The notes: generated from the sequence alone by a model not told the origin. Shown: positions 24,107 to 32,935, counted from the first letter of the stretch. The stretch is 64,000 nt of DNA from JALZKA01 sp963715405 (GCA_963715405.1 OY970239.1:2108001-2172000); one strand, 5' to 3'. Translations and numbers: made by a program.

Positions 24107-26242
24107 CTACCAGTGCACGCCGCGCATGAGGTACGCGAACGCGAGCTGCTGGTTGGTCGCGCCCTCGCTCTCCGCGGTGGGCGCGAGGGCGTCCTTCGAC
24201 TTCGCCTTCTTGTCGCCCTTGGCGGCCGCCGAGTCCGGGAACAGGTGGTAGGCCGTGTTGAGGATGTAGTCGATCGACTTCGGATTGAGCGCGTAGAGGA
24301 CCTGCCCCAGGGTGCCCATCGGCGTCGCGATGCGCTTCGGGTGGTGCATGATCGCTTCAGTGATCATGTCCGCGGCCTCGTCGGGTGTGATCGTCGGGAA
24401 GCGGTCGTACATCTTCGTCGGCGCGATCATCGGCGTGCGCACGAGCGGCATGTGGATCGTGGTGATGTGGACCTTGTCGTCGACGATCTCCGAGGCGATG
24501 CAGCGGCTGAACGCGTCGAGCGCGGACTTCGAGGCGACGTATGCCGAAAAGCGCGGCATGTTCGTCTGTACCCCGATCGAGCTGATGTTGATGATCTGCC
24601 CCGACTTGCGCTCGCGCATCACGGGCAGGAGCTTCAGGATCAAGCGCACCGCGCCGAGGTAGTTGAGCTGCATAGTGCGCTCGAAGTCGTGCGGCCGGTC
24701 GTAGGAGAGGGCGACCGAACGGCGGATCGAGCGACCCGCGTTGTTGACCAATACGTCCACGTGGCCGTGTTGCTCGAGGGCCTCCTCGGCCATCCGATCT
24801 ATGTCGTCGAAGTCGGAGAGGTCGCACTGGTGGATGTGAGCGACGCCTCCCATCGCCTCGATCGCGTCCTTCGTCGCTTCGAGCTTCTCTGGCGTGCGAG
24901 CAACGAGAAGCACGACCCCGCCGGCGTCGGCGATCTTCATCGCAGCGGCCTTGCCGATACCGGAAGAGGCGCCGGTGACCATCACGATCCGCCCGCGAAC
25001 CGACTGCTCGAGGGAGATGCCCCCGCGGATCCTGCGCCCGAAGCGCAGGAACTCGTCCGGCACCTGCTGCTCGATGACCTGGCTGAATCCCCCGATTAGG
25101 CCGAGCCGGCCGCGCGCGGCGCCCACGAGCGTGCGATCGCGATAGAGGTCCGGGTCGAGGTGGCGCTCCCAGTAGTCCCAGAGCTTGCCGGCATACGCCT
25201 TGAGCGGGGGAACCGAGATGCCGGATCCCTTGAGCGCGGCCGCCGTCGCGCGCGAGTCGAAGCGCGTCGGCCAGTTCACGTAGATAAGAACCGAGCGCGG
25301 GATGCCAAAGTCGGCGAGCACGGCATCGGCCGCGGTGTTGCCAAGCGGAGCGGTGTTGAGGAGCGTGCGGAGAATGGGCTGGAGCGCCTCGGTCACTCCG
25401 GCGGGCAGGCGAAGGGTGCTCTGCGGAGCGTGGGCAGCTTGAGCGAACGTGTCGATCACCTGTCCGGCGGTGAGCGGATTCGGGTCCGTCAGGTGGAACG
25501 CCCTGCCGTCTAGCCCGTCTTTGTGAGCGATGTGGTCCATCGCCTTGACGACGTAATCGACCGGCACGATGTTGATCTCCCGGCCCTCGATCGACGCCAT
25601 CGGCACCCACTGGGGCACCGCATTGCGGATCCGCCGGATCAGCTTGAAGAAGTAGTAGGGGCCGTCGATCTTGTCCATCTCGCCGGTCTCCGAATGCCCG
25701 ACGACGATGCCGGGGCGGTAGACGCGCCAGGGTCGCTCGCACTCTGCGCGAACGATGCCCTCGGAGTCGTGCTTGGTGCGGAAGTACGGGTCGGTGTCGA
25801 GAGCGACGGCCTCCTCGAACATGTCCTCGCGCCAGAGGCCCTTGTAGAGGCCCGCAGCGGCGATCGAACTCGTCATGTGGACGCAGCCGGCTTCGACCGC
25901 GTGGGCCAGCTCGACCATGTGACGGGTCCCCTCGATGTTCGCGACCTGCTGCGAATCGGCGTCTGCGGTCATGTCGTAGATCGCCGCGAGGTGGAAGAGG
26001 TGGTTGACCTCGCCGGCGAGGCGAGCGACGTCTTCGTCGGATACGCCGAGTCGCTCCTGGGAGAGGTCGCCGACGATCCCCACCACGCGCTCCTCGTCCA
26101 CCCCCCACCGGTTCCGGAGCTCCTCGAGGCGCCCCTTTGAGCCCTCGCGCACGAGCACGTAGATCGTGCCTTCGCGCTCTAGGAGCTGTTCGACGAGATT
26201 GCGGCCGATGAAGCCCGTTGCGCCGGTTACGAAGTAGCCCAC
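24107..26242 (-). CDS. Two-domain fatty acyl-CoA reductase
   Basis: 711-residue fusion of two Rossmann reductases. Residues 1-370 form an extended SDR of the fatty-acyl-reductase/male-sterility type (VTGATGFIGRNL, SSIAAAG, YFRTK catalytic pair). Residues from about 415 form a classical SDR (TGASSGIGKAA, NNAGRSI, YVASK). This layout matches bacterial fatty acyl-CoA reductases that reduce acyl-CoA through aldehyde to alcohol, and mycobacterial AcrA1. The product, a fatty alcohol, is the co-substrate of alkyl-DHAP synthase encoded two genes downstream. It starts at GTG 26242 with GGAGAG upstream. Wax-ester formation is the main alternative role. Confidence 0.85.
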   Translation of the reverse strand: MGYFVTGATGFIGRNLVEQLLEREGTIYVLVREGSKGRLEELRNRWGVDEERVVGIVGDLSQERLGVSDEDVARLAGEVNHLFHLAAIYDMTADADSQQVANIEGTRHMVELAHAVEAGCVHMTSSIAAAGLYKGLWREDMFEEAVALDTDPYFRTKHDSEGIVRAECERPWRVYRPGIVVGHSETGEMDKIDGPYYFFKLIRRIRNAVPQWVPMASIEGREINIVPVDYVVKAMDHIAHKDGLDGRAFHLTDPNPLTAGQVIDTFAQAAHAPQSTLRLPAGVTEALQPILRTLLNTAPLGNTAADAVLADFGIPRSVLIYVNWPTRFDSRATAAALKGSGISVPPLKAYAGKLWDYWERHLDPDLYRDRTLVGAARGRLGLIGGFSQVIEQQVPDEFLRFGRRIRGGISLEQSVRGRIVMVTGASSGIGKAAAMKIADAGGVVLLVARTPEKLEATKDAIEAMGGVAHIHQCDLSDFDDIDRMAEEALEQHGHVDVLVNNAGRSIRRSVALSYDRPHDFERTMQLNYLGAVRLILKLLPVMRERKSGQIINISSIGVQTNMPRFSAYVASKSALDAFSRCIASEIVDDKVHITTIHMPLVRTPMIAPTKMYDRFPTITPDEAADMITEAIMHHPKRIATPMGTLGQVLYALNPKSIDYILNTAYHLFPDSAAAKGDKKAKSKDALAPTAESEGATNQQLAFAYLMRGVHW

Positions 26243-26388
26243 TTGCCTCTCCTCAAGTCCGAAGCAGTACAGCCTGGACCCTAGCCGAGATGCGCTCGTG
26301 GCCTCGGACGAACCCTGGCATAGACGTTTCGTGAACCCGCAGGCGTTACGACACGGGCGCTCAGGGCATACACTCGCTTGAGAAGTAA

Positions 26389-29300
26389 GTGGCGGAGGAT
26401 TTGCTCGAGATTCAGATGCCCGCGATGGGCGAGTCGGTCACCGAGGGGACGATCCTCGAGTGGCACGTTTCCGAGGGCGAGGAGGTCTCCGAAGGCGACA
26501 CGATCGTCGAGGTCTCGACTGACAAGATCGACGCCGAGGTTCCCGCCCCGGCGGACGGCGTGATCGCGAAGATCATGGCTCAGCCCGACGACACCGTGAC
26601 CGTCGGTCAGGTCCTCGCGCAGCTCGACACGAACGGCACGGGTAACGGTGCCGCGCCGGCGGCCGAAGCTCAGGCGGCCACGCAGCCGGCGGCTGAGACG
26701 GAGGACGGCGGAGGAGAGCAGGAAGAGGATCCCGAGACCGCGTCCGATTCGGACGCCCAGACCCAGACGGAGCCGAGCCATGCCGACGACGGCTCGGACG
26801 GTGACGACGGGCCCGGCATGAGCGGAGGCGGCGGCGAGGGCGACGCCGACATCGGCGAGAGCGATCCCGAAGAGCTCCTCGAGTCCGCGCAGGGCGACTC
26901 GGCCGACGACTCGCCTGTGCCGGACGACGCGGATGCCTCGGGCGAAACCGTCGCAATAGCGATGCCCGAGATGGGCGAGTCCGTCACGGAGGGGACGGTG
27001 CTCGAGTGGCACGTCGCCGTCGGCGAATCGGTGGCAGAAGGCGACACCGTCGTCGAGGTCTCGACGGACAAGGTTGACGCCGAGGTGCCCGCGCCCGCGT
27101 CGGGAACCATCACGAAGCTTTTGGTCGAGCCGGACGACGTCGTCAAGGTCGGCCAGCCACTTGCCGAAATGGCAGCCGGGGCTGCGGCGACCGGGGGGGC
27201 AGGCCCCTCGCCGGCGTCCGGAGAAGCCGACACGTCCGGCGGGAAGGGGTCAGACCCCGTCTCGGGTGCTTCGGGTTCGCCCTCTCGATCCATCTCGCCC
27301 GTGGCTCAGCGCATGGCGGCCGACAAGGGCATCGACATCGGCTCGATCCAGGGCTCGGGCTCGGGCGGCAAGGTCTTGAAGGCAGACGTGCTCGCCGCCG
27401 CCGACGGGGGGAACGGTGCGGGACCGGCGGCTGCCGCTGGGACCGAAGGCTCAGAGAAGCCACTTCGCGGTCCGGCCGGGACGCTCGCGAAGCTCATGAA
27501 CGAGAGCCGCAAGATGCCCACGGCGACCTCGTTCCGCACGCTGCCGGTCGACACGCTCGACGCCAAGCGCAAGGCGATAAACGGCCAGCTCAAGGAGAAG
27601 GGGCTCAAGGTCTCGTTCACCCACCTGATCGCATGGGCGATCGTCCGCGCGGCATCTCAGCACCACGTGATGGCGCGCACTTATGCCGAGCACGACGAGA
27701 AGGCATGGGTGACGGTGGGATCCGGCATCAACCTCGGCATCGCGGTCGACGTCGAGCGAAAGGACGGCTCGCGCTCGCTCATGGTGCCCTGCATCCGCGG
27801 CGCCGACGGGCTCGACTTCCAGGGCTTCCACACCTATTACGAGGACCTGATCTCGAAGACGCGCGAGAACAAGCTCACAGCGGACGACTTCCAGGGGACG
27901 AACATCACGCTGACCAACCCAGGCGGCATCGGCACAGTTGCGTCGGTGCCGCGCCTCATGCAGGGCCAGGGCACGATCGTCGCGGTCGGCTCCATCGCCT
28001 ACCCGGTCGAGTGGGCGCACGCGCCGGCTGAGAAGCTGAGGGCGCTGGGCGTCTCGAAGGTCACGACGATGACCTCAACCTACGATCACCGGATCATCCA
28101 GGGCGCCGAGTCGGGGGCGTTCCTGCGTCAAATCGACCAGTACCTCCAGGGCGAGGACGACTTCTACGAGACGGTCGCGCACGACCTCGGCATTTCCGAC
28201 CGCGTCGTCGCCAACGCCCATCCCGCAGCCGCCTCCGCCCCGCCCCTTCCCGCCGCCGGTGCGGCCGGCGCGGGCGCGATGGTCGCCGCCGAGCCGGACC
28301 GGGAGCTGCTCCAGGCCGTCCAGGCAGCGACCTCTCTCCTCAAGGCCTTCCGGACCCACGGACACCTCGCCGCTCGCGTCAACCCGCTCGCCGAGGGCGA
28401 GCCGAAGGGCGACCCGGCGCTCGAGCCCGAAAGCCTCAACCTGACCCCGGAGCTGATGTCGCAGATCCCGGCCTCGATCCTGCGGATCGGAGTCGAGGGC
28501 GAGACGCTCCTCGACGCCCTGCCGCGGATGCGAGACGCCTATTGCGGCACCGTGGCCTACCAGATCGAGCATCTCTCCTCGCACCAGCAGCGCATGTGGC
28601 TGCGCGAGAGGATCGAAACCGGCGCCCACCGCGCGCCGCTGGAGGCTGACGAGAAGAAGGCGCTCCTCAAGCGCCTTCTCGAGGTCTTCGGATTCGAGCG
28701 CTTCATCCAAAAGGCCTACCTCGGCCAGAAGATGTTCTCGATCGAGGGCCTTGACGTGGTGGTGCCGATGATCGACTCGCTCGTAACTCAGGCCCGCTCG
28801 GGCGGAGCCGAGGAGGTCGTGATCGGGATGGCGCACCGCGGGCGTCTGAGCGTGCTCGTTCACAATCTCGGGCGCTCCGCCGAGTCGATCATGGCCGAGT
28901 TCGAGGGCGCGAAGGCGCTCGACCGGGTCAAGGCGATCGCGGCGATCCCCCACTCGGGTACTGGCGACGTCAAGTACCACCACGGCGCCGAGGGCATCTT
29001 CTCGACTCCGGACGGTGAGGAGATCCGCGTCCGGATGTATCCGAACCCGTCTCACCTCGAGTTCGTGGACCCGGTCGTGACGGGCGGCGCTCGCGCGGCG
29101 CAGACCGAGCACTCCGGCCCGCGCCTTCACCACAGCCCGCACGTCGCTGTGCCGTTGCTCCTCCACGGCGACGCCGCGTTCCCAGGCCAGGGCGTCGTCG
29201 CGGAGACGCTCAACCTCCAGTCGCTCGAGGGCTACTCGACCGGCGGCACGATCCACATCATCACCGACAACCAGGTGGGCTTCACGACCGACCCCGCTGA

Positions 29301-30912
29301 GGATCGCTCGACGCCATATGCCGGCGATCTCGCCAAGGGCTACAACTGCCCGATCATCCACGTGAACGCGGACGACGTCGAGGGCTGCATGTCGGCGATG
29401 CGCCTGGCGATGGGCTACCGCGAGCGCTTCGCGCGTGATGTGGTCATCGACGTGATCGGCTACCGGCGCTACGGCCACAACGAGACTGACGAGCCCGCCT
29501 ACACGCAGCCAAAGATGGCTGCGCAGATCAAGGCTCACACGCCGGTGTCCGAGATCTACGCGGGACAGCTGATCAAGGAAGGCGTCGTCACGACCGAGGA
29601 CGTCGAGGCGGATGCCAACCAGATCCAGGAGACGCTGTCGGACACGCTCAAGAGCCTGCGGGCGAAGATGGAGACGGGCGACTACGAGGATCCGACCTCG
29701 ACCCACGTTGGCACCGGCGAGCTCGACCGCACCAAGTCGCCGGAGGTCGAGACGGCCGTCTCCGAGAAGCGCATCCGCACGCTTAACGAGGAGCTGATCC
29801 GGGTCCCGGACGGCTTCGCGATCCACCGCAAGCTGAAAAAGCCGCTGGAGAAGCGCATCGAGATCCTCGACGAGGGTCCGATCGAGTGGGGCCACGCCGA
29901 GGCGCTCGCCTACGCATCGCTCTTGACCGAGGGAACGCACATCCGCCTCACGGGGCAGGACACCGAGCGCGGCACCTTCTCCAATCGCCATCTCGTCCTC
30001 CACGACGAGAAGACGGGCCTCAGGTTCGCGCCGATCCAGAACCTCTCGGGCGCGCTCGCTCCCTTCGAGGTCCACAACAGCCCCCTGAGCGAAATCGCCT
30101 GCCTCGGGTTCGAGTACGGCTACTCCGCGGCCTCGCCCGAGAGCCTCATCCTGTGGGAGGCGCAGTTCGGCGACTTTGCCAACTCGGCGCAGGTGATCAT
30201 CGACCAGTTCCTGGTCGCCGGAGAGTCGAAGTGGGGCCAAACGACGCGGCTCACGCTGCTTCTCCCCCACGGGTACGAGGGATCGGGCCCCGAGCACTCG
30301 AGCGCCCGCATCGAGCGGTTCATCCAGCTCGCCGCCGAGGGCAACATCCGACTTGCGAACCCCACGACCGCGGCACAGTACTTCCATCTCATCCGCCGCC
30401 AGGCGCGGATCGCGAAGCCGCGCCCGCTGATCGTCTTCACGCCGAAGGGCCTCCTGCGTCTCGACGGCGCTTCGTCCAAGCTCTCGGACCTGACCAGCGG
30501 CACTTTCCAGTTCGTCCTCTCGGACCCGCGCGCGCAGGGGTCAGAGGAGGAGATCACGAAGCTCGTCCTTTGCTCGGGCAAGGTCTACTACGACCTCGAC
30601 GGACACGACAAGCGCGAGGAGGCTTCGAACGTAGCCGTCGCCCGCGTCGAGCTGCTCTATCCGTTTGCCCGAGACCAGATCCGCGAGCTGATCGAGCGCT
30701 ATCCGAACCTGAAGCAAATCGCCTGGCTCCAGGAAGAGCCGAAGAACATGGGCGCCTACTCGGTCATGGCGCGGCGGATGCCGGAGCTCGTGCCGGACGG
30801 CGTCGAGTTCTCCTACATCGGCCGCCCGCAACGCTCCTCGCCGTCCGAGGGTTACCCGGCGGCACATCGCTCCGAGCAGGAGCGGATCGTGCTTACGGCG
30901 CTGTCTTCGTAG
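26389..30912 (+). CDS. kgd: 2-oxoglutarate dehydrogenase E2-E1 fusion with two lipoyl domains
   Basis: 1507-residue TCA-cycle enzyme. Order: lipoyl domain 1 (K46 in STDKIDAE), acidic disordered linker (about 82-185), lipoyl domain 2 (K228 in STDKVDAE), peripheral-subunit-binding domain (about 303-338, SPVAQRMAADKG), E2 succinyltransferase core (about 360-605, H567 in YDHRIIQG as in OdhA/Kgd), Ala/Pro linker, then thiamine-dependent E1 (about 632-1507) with HRGRL, GDAAFPGQG and the ThDP motif ending in NNQ-like DNQVGF. Mycobacterial and corynebacterial Kgd/OdhA have the same E2-E1 fusion but lack lipoyl domains. This chain can therefore carry its own acyl intermediate. Lipoamide dehydrogenase is not in the window. 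GTG start. Confidence 0.93.
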   Translation: MAEDLLEIQMPAMGESVTEGTILEWHVSEGEEVSEGDTIVEVSTDKIDAEVPAPADGVIAKIMAQPDDTVTVGQVLAQLDTNGTGNGAAPAAEAQAATQPAAETEDGGGEQEEDPETASDSDAQTQTEPSHADDGSDGDDGPGMSGGGGEGDADIGESDPEELLESAQGDSADDSPVPDDADASGETVAIAMPEMGESVTEGTVLEWHVAVGESVAEGDTVVEVSTDKVDAEVPAPASGTITKLLVEPDDVVKVGQPLAEMAAGAAATGGAGPSPASGEADTSGGKGSDPVSGASGSPSRSISPVAQRMAADKGIDIGSIQGSGSGGKVLKADVLAAADGGNGAGPAAAAGTEGSEKPLRGPAGTLAKLMNESRKMPTATSFRTLPVDTLDAKRKAINGQLKEKGLKVSFTHLIAWAIVRAASQHHVMARTYAEHDEKAWVTVGSGINLGIAVDVERKDGSRSLMVPCIRGADGLDFQGFHTYYEDLISKTRENKLTADDFQGTNITLTNPGGIGTVASVPRLMQGQGTIVAVGSIAYPVEWAHAPAEKLRALGVSKVTTMTSTYDHRIIQGAESGAFLRQIDQYLQGEDDFYETVAHDLGISDRVVANAHPAAASAPPLPAAGAAGAGAMVAAEPDRELLQAVQAATSLLKAFRTHGHLAARVNPLAEGEPKGDPALEPESLNLTPELMSQIPASILRIGVEGETLLDALPRMRDAYCGTVAYQIEHLSSHQQRMWLRERIETGAHRAPLEADEKKALLKRLLEVFGFERFIQKAYLGQKMFSIEGLDVVVPMIDSLVTQARSGGAEEVVIGMAHRGRLSVLVHNLGRSAESIMAEFEGAKALDRVKAIAAIPHSGTGDVKYHHGAEGIFSTPDGEEIRVRMYPNPSHLEFVDPVVTGGARAAQTEHSGPRLHHSPHVAVPLLLHGDAAFPGQGVVAETLNLQSLEGYSTGGTIHIITDNQVGFTTDPAEDRSTPYAGDLAKGYNCPIIHVNADDVEGCMSAMRLAMGYRERFARDVVIDVIGYRRYGHNETDEPAYTQPKMAAQIKAHTPVSEIYAGQLIKEGVVTTEDVEADANQIQETLSDTLKSLRAKMETGDYEDPTSTHVGTGELDRTKSPEVETAVSEKRIRTLNEELIRVPDGFAIHRKLKKPLEKRIEILDEGPIEWGHAEALAYASLLTEGTHIRLTGQDTERGTFSNRHLVLHDEKTGLRFAPIQNLSGALAPFEVHNSPLSEIACLGFEYGYSAASPESLILWEAQFGDFANSAQVIIDQFLVAGESKWGQTTRLTLLLPHGYEGSGPEHSSARIERFIQLAAEGNIRLANPTTAAQYFHLIRRQARIAKPRPLIVFTPKGLLRLDGASSKLSDLTSGTFQFVLSDPRAQGSEEEITKLVLCSGKVYYDLDGHDKREEASNVAVARVELLYPFARDQIRELIERYPNLKQIAWLQEEPKNMGAYSVMARRMPELVPDGVEFSYIGRPQRSSPSEGYPAAHRSEQERIVLTALSS
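27246..27258. repeat. Palindromic 13-mer GGGGTCAGACCCC
   Basis: Near-perfect inverted repeat inside the coding sequence for the linker after lipoyl domain 2. Related elements occur at 41160-41172 and 57882-57894. Confidence 0.4.
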
Positions 30913-31003
30913 GCGCGCCTGCCGACACCAGCGCCGCGAAGTTCCTCAGGCTCTCGGCCGCCGCACGGGGGGCGTCACATGATCCGGCGGGGTTGTACCG
31001 CGT

Positions 31004-31951
31004 GTGGCGGCACAACTCCGACCTCGATCTGCAGATTCGATCATTGGGGCGCTCGCTGACCTTCAGCACGGCGCCGTCGCCCGGTGGCAGTTAATCGCTC
31101 GTGGCGTGACTCGACATGAGATTGCTGCACGGATCGCCGACGGGCGCCTTCGGCCGATTCACCGCGGCGTTTACCTCGTCGGCCACGTTGCCACGGCCCC
31201 GCTCGCCTACGAGGCGGCCGCGATCCTCGCGTTCCGCGGCCAGGCGGTGATCAGCCATCGAAGCGCCGCCAAGCTCCTCGGGCTCTTGCCTTGGCCGGCT
31301 AAGACATCCTCCTGGGTGACGACTCCGCGAGGAGATTCGAGCCGCCCCGGCCTGATCGTCCGCAAAGCGGCGCTCGATCCCTGCGACATCACCTCGGTTG
31401 AGCGGATCAAGTGCACGACCGCCGCCCGGACGATCCTCGACTGCGCTGCGGTTCTGAGTCCGAGCGAGACTTACCTCCTTGAGGAGATGTGCGCCGAAGC
31501 GATCCCGAGGCTGGCGAAGCCGCGAGACCTCCAGGAGCAACTCGAGCGAAATCCGGGAAAGCCGGGCGTTCGGCGGTTGGCGAAGCTGCTCGGCAAGCAC
31601 TCACCGAAGAAGCCGAAGCGCGAAATGGAGCGGCAGCTGCTGAAGCTGATCCGCTCTTCGGACCTTCCCGAGCCCGAGGTAAACGCCTACCTCTTGGGCA
31701 AGGAGCGGGACCTGGTGTGGTCCGAGCAGCGAGTGGTCGTCGAAGCAGACTCTTACGCCTTCCACTCGGACGCAAGAACGTGGGCGAGGGACATCGGCAA
31801 GACGAACGAGCTCCAGCTCGCCGGCTACGTCGTCTTGCGATTCACCTGGTTCGACATCACCGAGAGGCCAGCCTGGGTAATCGCCGAGATCAGGAGGGCG
31901 GTCGGACCCACGCGGCGAAGAGCGTTGGCCCAGCGAAACGCCCGCCCCTGA
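31004..31951 (+). CDS. AbiEi-antitoxin-like N-terminus with DUF559/endonuclease-like C-terminus
   Basis: 315-residue protein. The first 90 residues (LADLQHGAVARWQLIARGVTRHEI, then RLRPIHRGVYLVG and VISHRSAAKLLGL) match the winged-helix/AbiEi-like antitoxin layout. The C-terminal 110 residues end in VVVEADSYAFHSDARTWARD and VLRFTWFDITERP, the pattern of DUF559-type PD-(D/E)xK proteins (E-x-D followed by a distal strand). No AbiEii-type toxin gene is adjacent. Many actinobacteria carry several such solitary genes whose function is not established. The GTG at 31004 is a tentative start. Confidence 0.6.
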   Translation: MAAQLRPRSADSIIGALADLQHGAVARWQLIARGVTRHEIAARIADGRLRPIHRGVYLVGHVATAPLAYEAAAILAFRGQAVISHRSAAKLLGLLPWPAKTSSWVTTPRGDSSRPGLIVRKAALDPCDITSVERIKCTTAARTILDCAAVLSPSETYLLEEMCAEAIPRLAKPRDLQEQLERNPGKPGVRRLAKLLGKHSPKKPKREMERQLLKLIRSSDLPEPEVNAYLLGKERDLVWSEQRVVVEADSYAFHSDARTWARDIGKTNELQLAGYVVLRFTWFDITERPAWVIAEIRRAVGPTRRRALAQRNARP

Positions 31952-31964
31952 CGGGGACGGGCGT
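31938..31964. terminator. Strong GC hairpin over the stop codon
   Basis: ACGCCCG-CCCC, loop TGAC, GGGG-A-CGGGCGT gives an 11-bp stem with one bulge and spans the TGA of the preceding gene. It is a likely terminator without a T-run. Confidence 0.5.
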
Positions 31965-32244
31965 CCGCGACTCTCCGCGTCAGTTCAGTGCGCCTTGACA
32001 GCGATCCGGCCCGGCGGCTGGGTCCGCCGGGAATTCGGTCCGGTCAGGTGCCGCGCCGCGCGCGCCACCAGTGCCACGTCTCGGACCGATCGACCTGTCG
32101 CTTTGCTCAAGGGGCTCTGCATGGAGGCCAGTTTCCCCTGCGAGTCGGGCCTTTCCTATGGACCTCTGTCCAAACCTCGAGCAGCGGCGTTGTACGAGCG
32201 ATGGATATCCCGGACACTCGCACCTCGACTGCCAAACTCAGCGC
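31965..32244. other. Gene-free stretch with one hairpin
   Basis: No convincing gene lies between the DUF559-like and DUF3817-like genes. The only structure seen is CCCGGCGG (32010-32017) pairing with CCGCCGGG (32024-32031) around a 6-base loop. The short frames here have no family resemblance and atypical codon use. Confidence 0.4.
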
Positions 32245-32604
32245 GTGAGCGCCCCAGAGGTCACCGCCGGACTCGCCGAGAGACCGTCCGAGGTCTTGCG
32301 AAAGCCAAAGCCCGGCCCGATGTTCGGCTTGGTCAAGATCGCCTCGTACGTCGAGCTCGTGCTGTTCGCGATCTTGCTGATCGTCTGGCTGGCGCCCGGC
32401 TTCGAGGATGCAACCTTCTACGCGGGCCTAGCGCATGGGATCGGCTTCATCGCCCTCGCGATCCTGATCTGGATCGCAGTCCTGCGCCACCAGGCTCCCT
32501 ACACCCTGCTCGCGGCGACCCTAACTCCGGTCGGCCCCGTCGGAAGCGTCATAGCGATCCACTGGATCGAACGAAAAAGCGAGAACCCAATCCGGAGGTC
32601 GTGA
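32245..32604 (+). CDS. DUF3817-like small membrane protein
   Basis: 119 residues starting at GTG 32245. After a polar N-terminus of about 30 residues there are three hydrophobic helices (VELVLFAILLIVWLAPG; GLAHGIGFIALAILIWIAVL; LLAATLTPVGPVGSVIAI) and a short charged tail. The AHGIGF motif after the first helix is like the HG pair of DUF3817 proteins. The function of that family is unknown. Longer upstream frames are rich in Cys/Arg/Pro and were rejected as coding. Confidence 0.6.
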   Translation: MSAPEVTAGLAERPSEVLRKPKPGPMFGLVKIASYVELVLFAILLIVWLAPGFEDATFYAGLAHGIGFIALAILIWIAVLRHQAPYTLLAATLTPVGPVGSVIAIHWIERKSENPIRRS

Positions 32605-32611
32605 AAATCAA

Positions 32612-32899
32612 GCCTGGCTAGGACGCAGGATGATCGGCGAAGCGAGCGTAGGTAAATCCTACGTGAGCGAGACGATCATCCGAGGACGCCACCAGGCGCA
32701 GATTTGCAGCGACCGAAAAGTAGAAGGCGGGGCGGGGCCGTGGGAGGCAGGGGGTCCACACGGCCCGCGCCCGCGCCCAGCGCGTCGGTAGCCAGGGAGG
32801 GATGCCGACGCGTTCGCCCCCGGAGGCGGGACTGGCCGGGGACGAGCCTTATGAAATCGTTCTTTGGTCCCTTTATTCCGCTCCCTGACGGCTCGTTCG
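32612..32899 (-). ncRNA. Candidate structured non-coding RNA, family not recognised
   Basis: A region of about 290 bases with no credible gene holds four successive strong inverted repeats. These are GGATGATCG/CGATCATCC (arms 32628-32636 and 32673-32681) enclosing CGTAGG-TAAAT-CCTACG; GGGCCGTG/CACGGCCC (around 32735-32765); CGCGTCGG/CCGACGCG (around 32781-32812); and CCCCGG/CCGGGG (around 32818-32841). A minus-strand promoter-like pair, TTGACA (32930-32935) and CATAGT (32906-32911) with an 18-base spacer, would start a transcript near 32899 that runs through all four. It does not match the tmRNA, SRP RNA, RNase P RNA or riboswitch signatures I know. Strand is inferred from the promoter only. 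Confidence 0.45.
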
Positions 32900-32905
32900 C
32901 AATCC

Positions 32906-32935
32906 ACTATGACCGATCGAGAGGCCCGCTGTCAA
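32906..32935 (-). promoter_or_regulatory. Promoter-like -35/-10 pair for the candidate ncRNA
   Basis: On the minus strand a perfect TTGACA is followed after 18 bases by CATAGT (4 of 6 to TATAAT). It is one of the few consensus -35 boxes in the window and lies outside any gene. Confidence 0.4.

Noticed and set aside
25523..26140. Long plus-strand frame opposite the fatty acyl-CoA reductase gene
   Set aside because: Antisense shadow of a gene with clear motifs. Such frames are expected at this GC content.
28075..30387. 770-residue minus-strand frame opposite the E1 domain
   Set aside because: Antisense frame with Leu/Arg/Val/Asp bias and no motif. The plus strand encodes the complete oxoglutarate dehydrogenase.
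31988..32248. 86-residue frame before the DUF3817-like gene
   Set aside because: Basic, no recognisable pattern, lies over hairpins, and overlaps a better-supported gene.
32659..32907. 82-residue minus-strand frame across the structured region
   Set aside because: It is Arg/Pro-rich, has no family pattern, and is made mostly of the hairpin arms. The structure explains the sequence better than coding.
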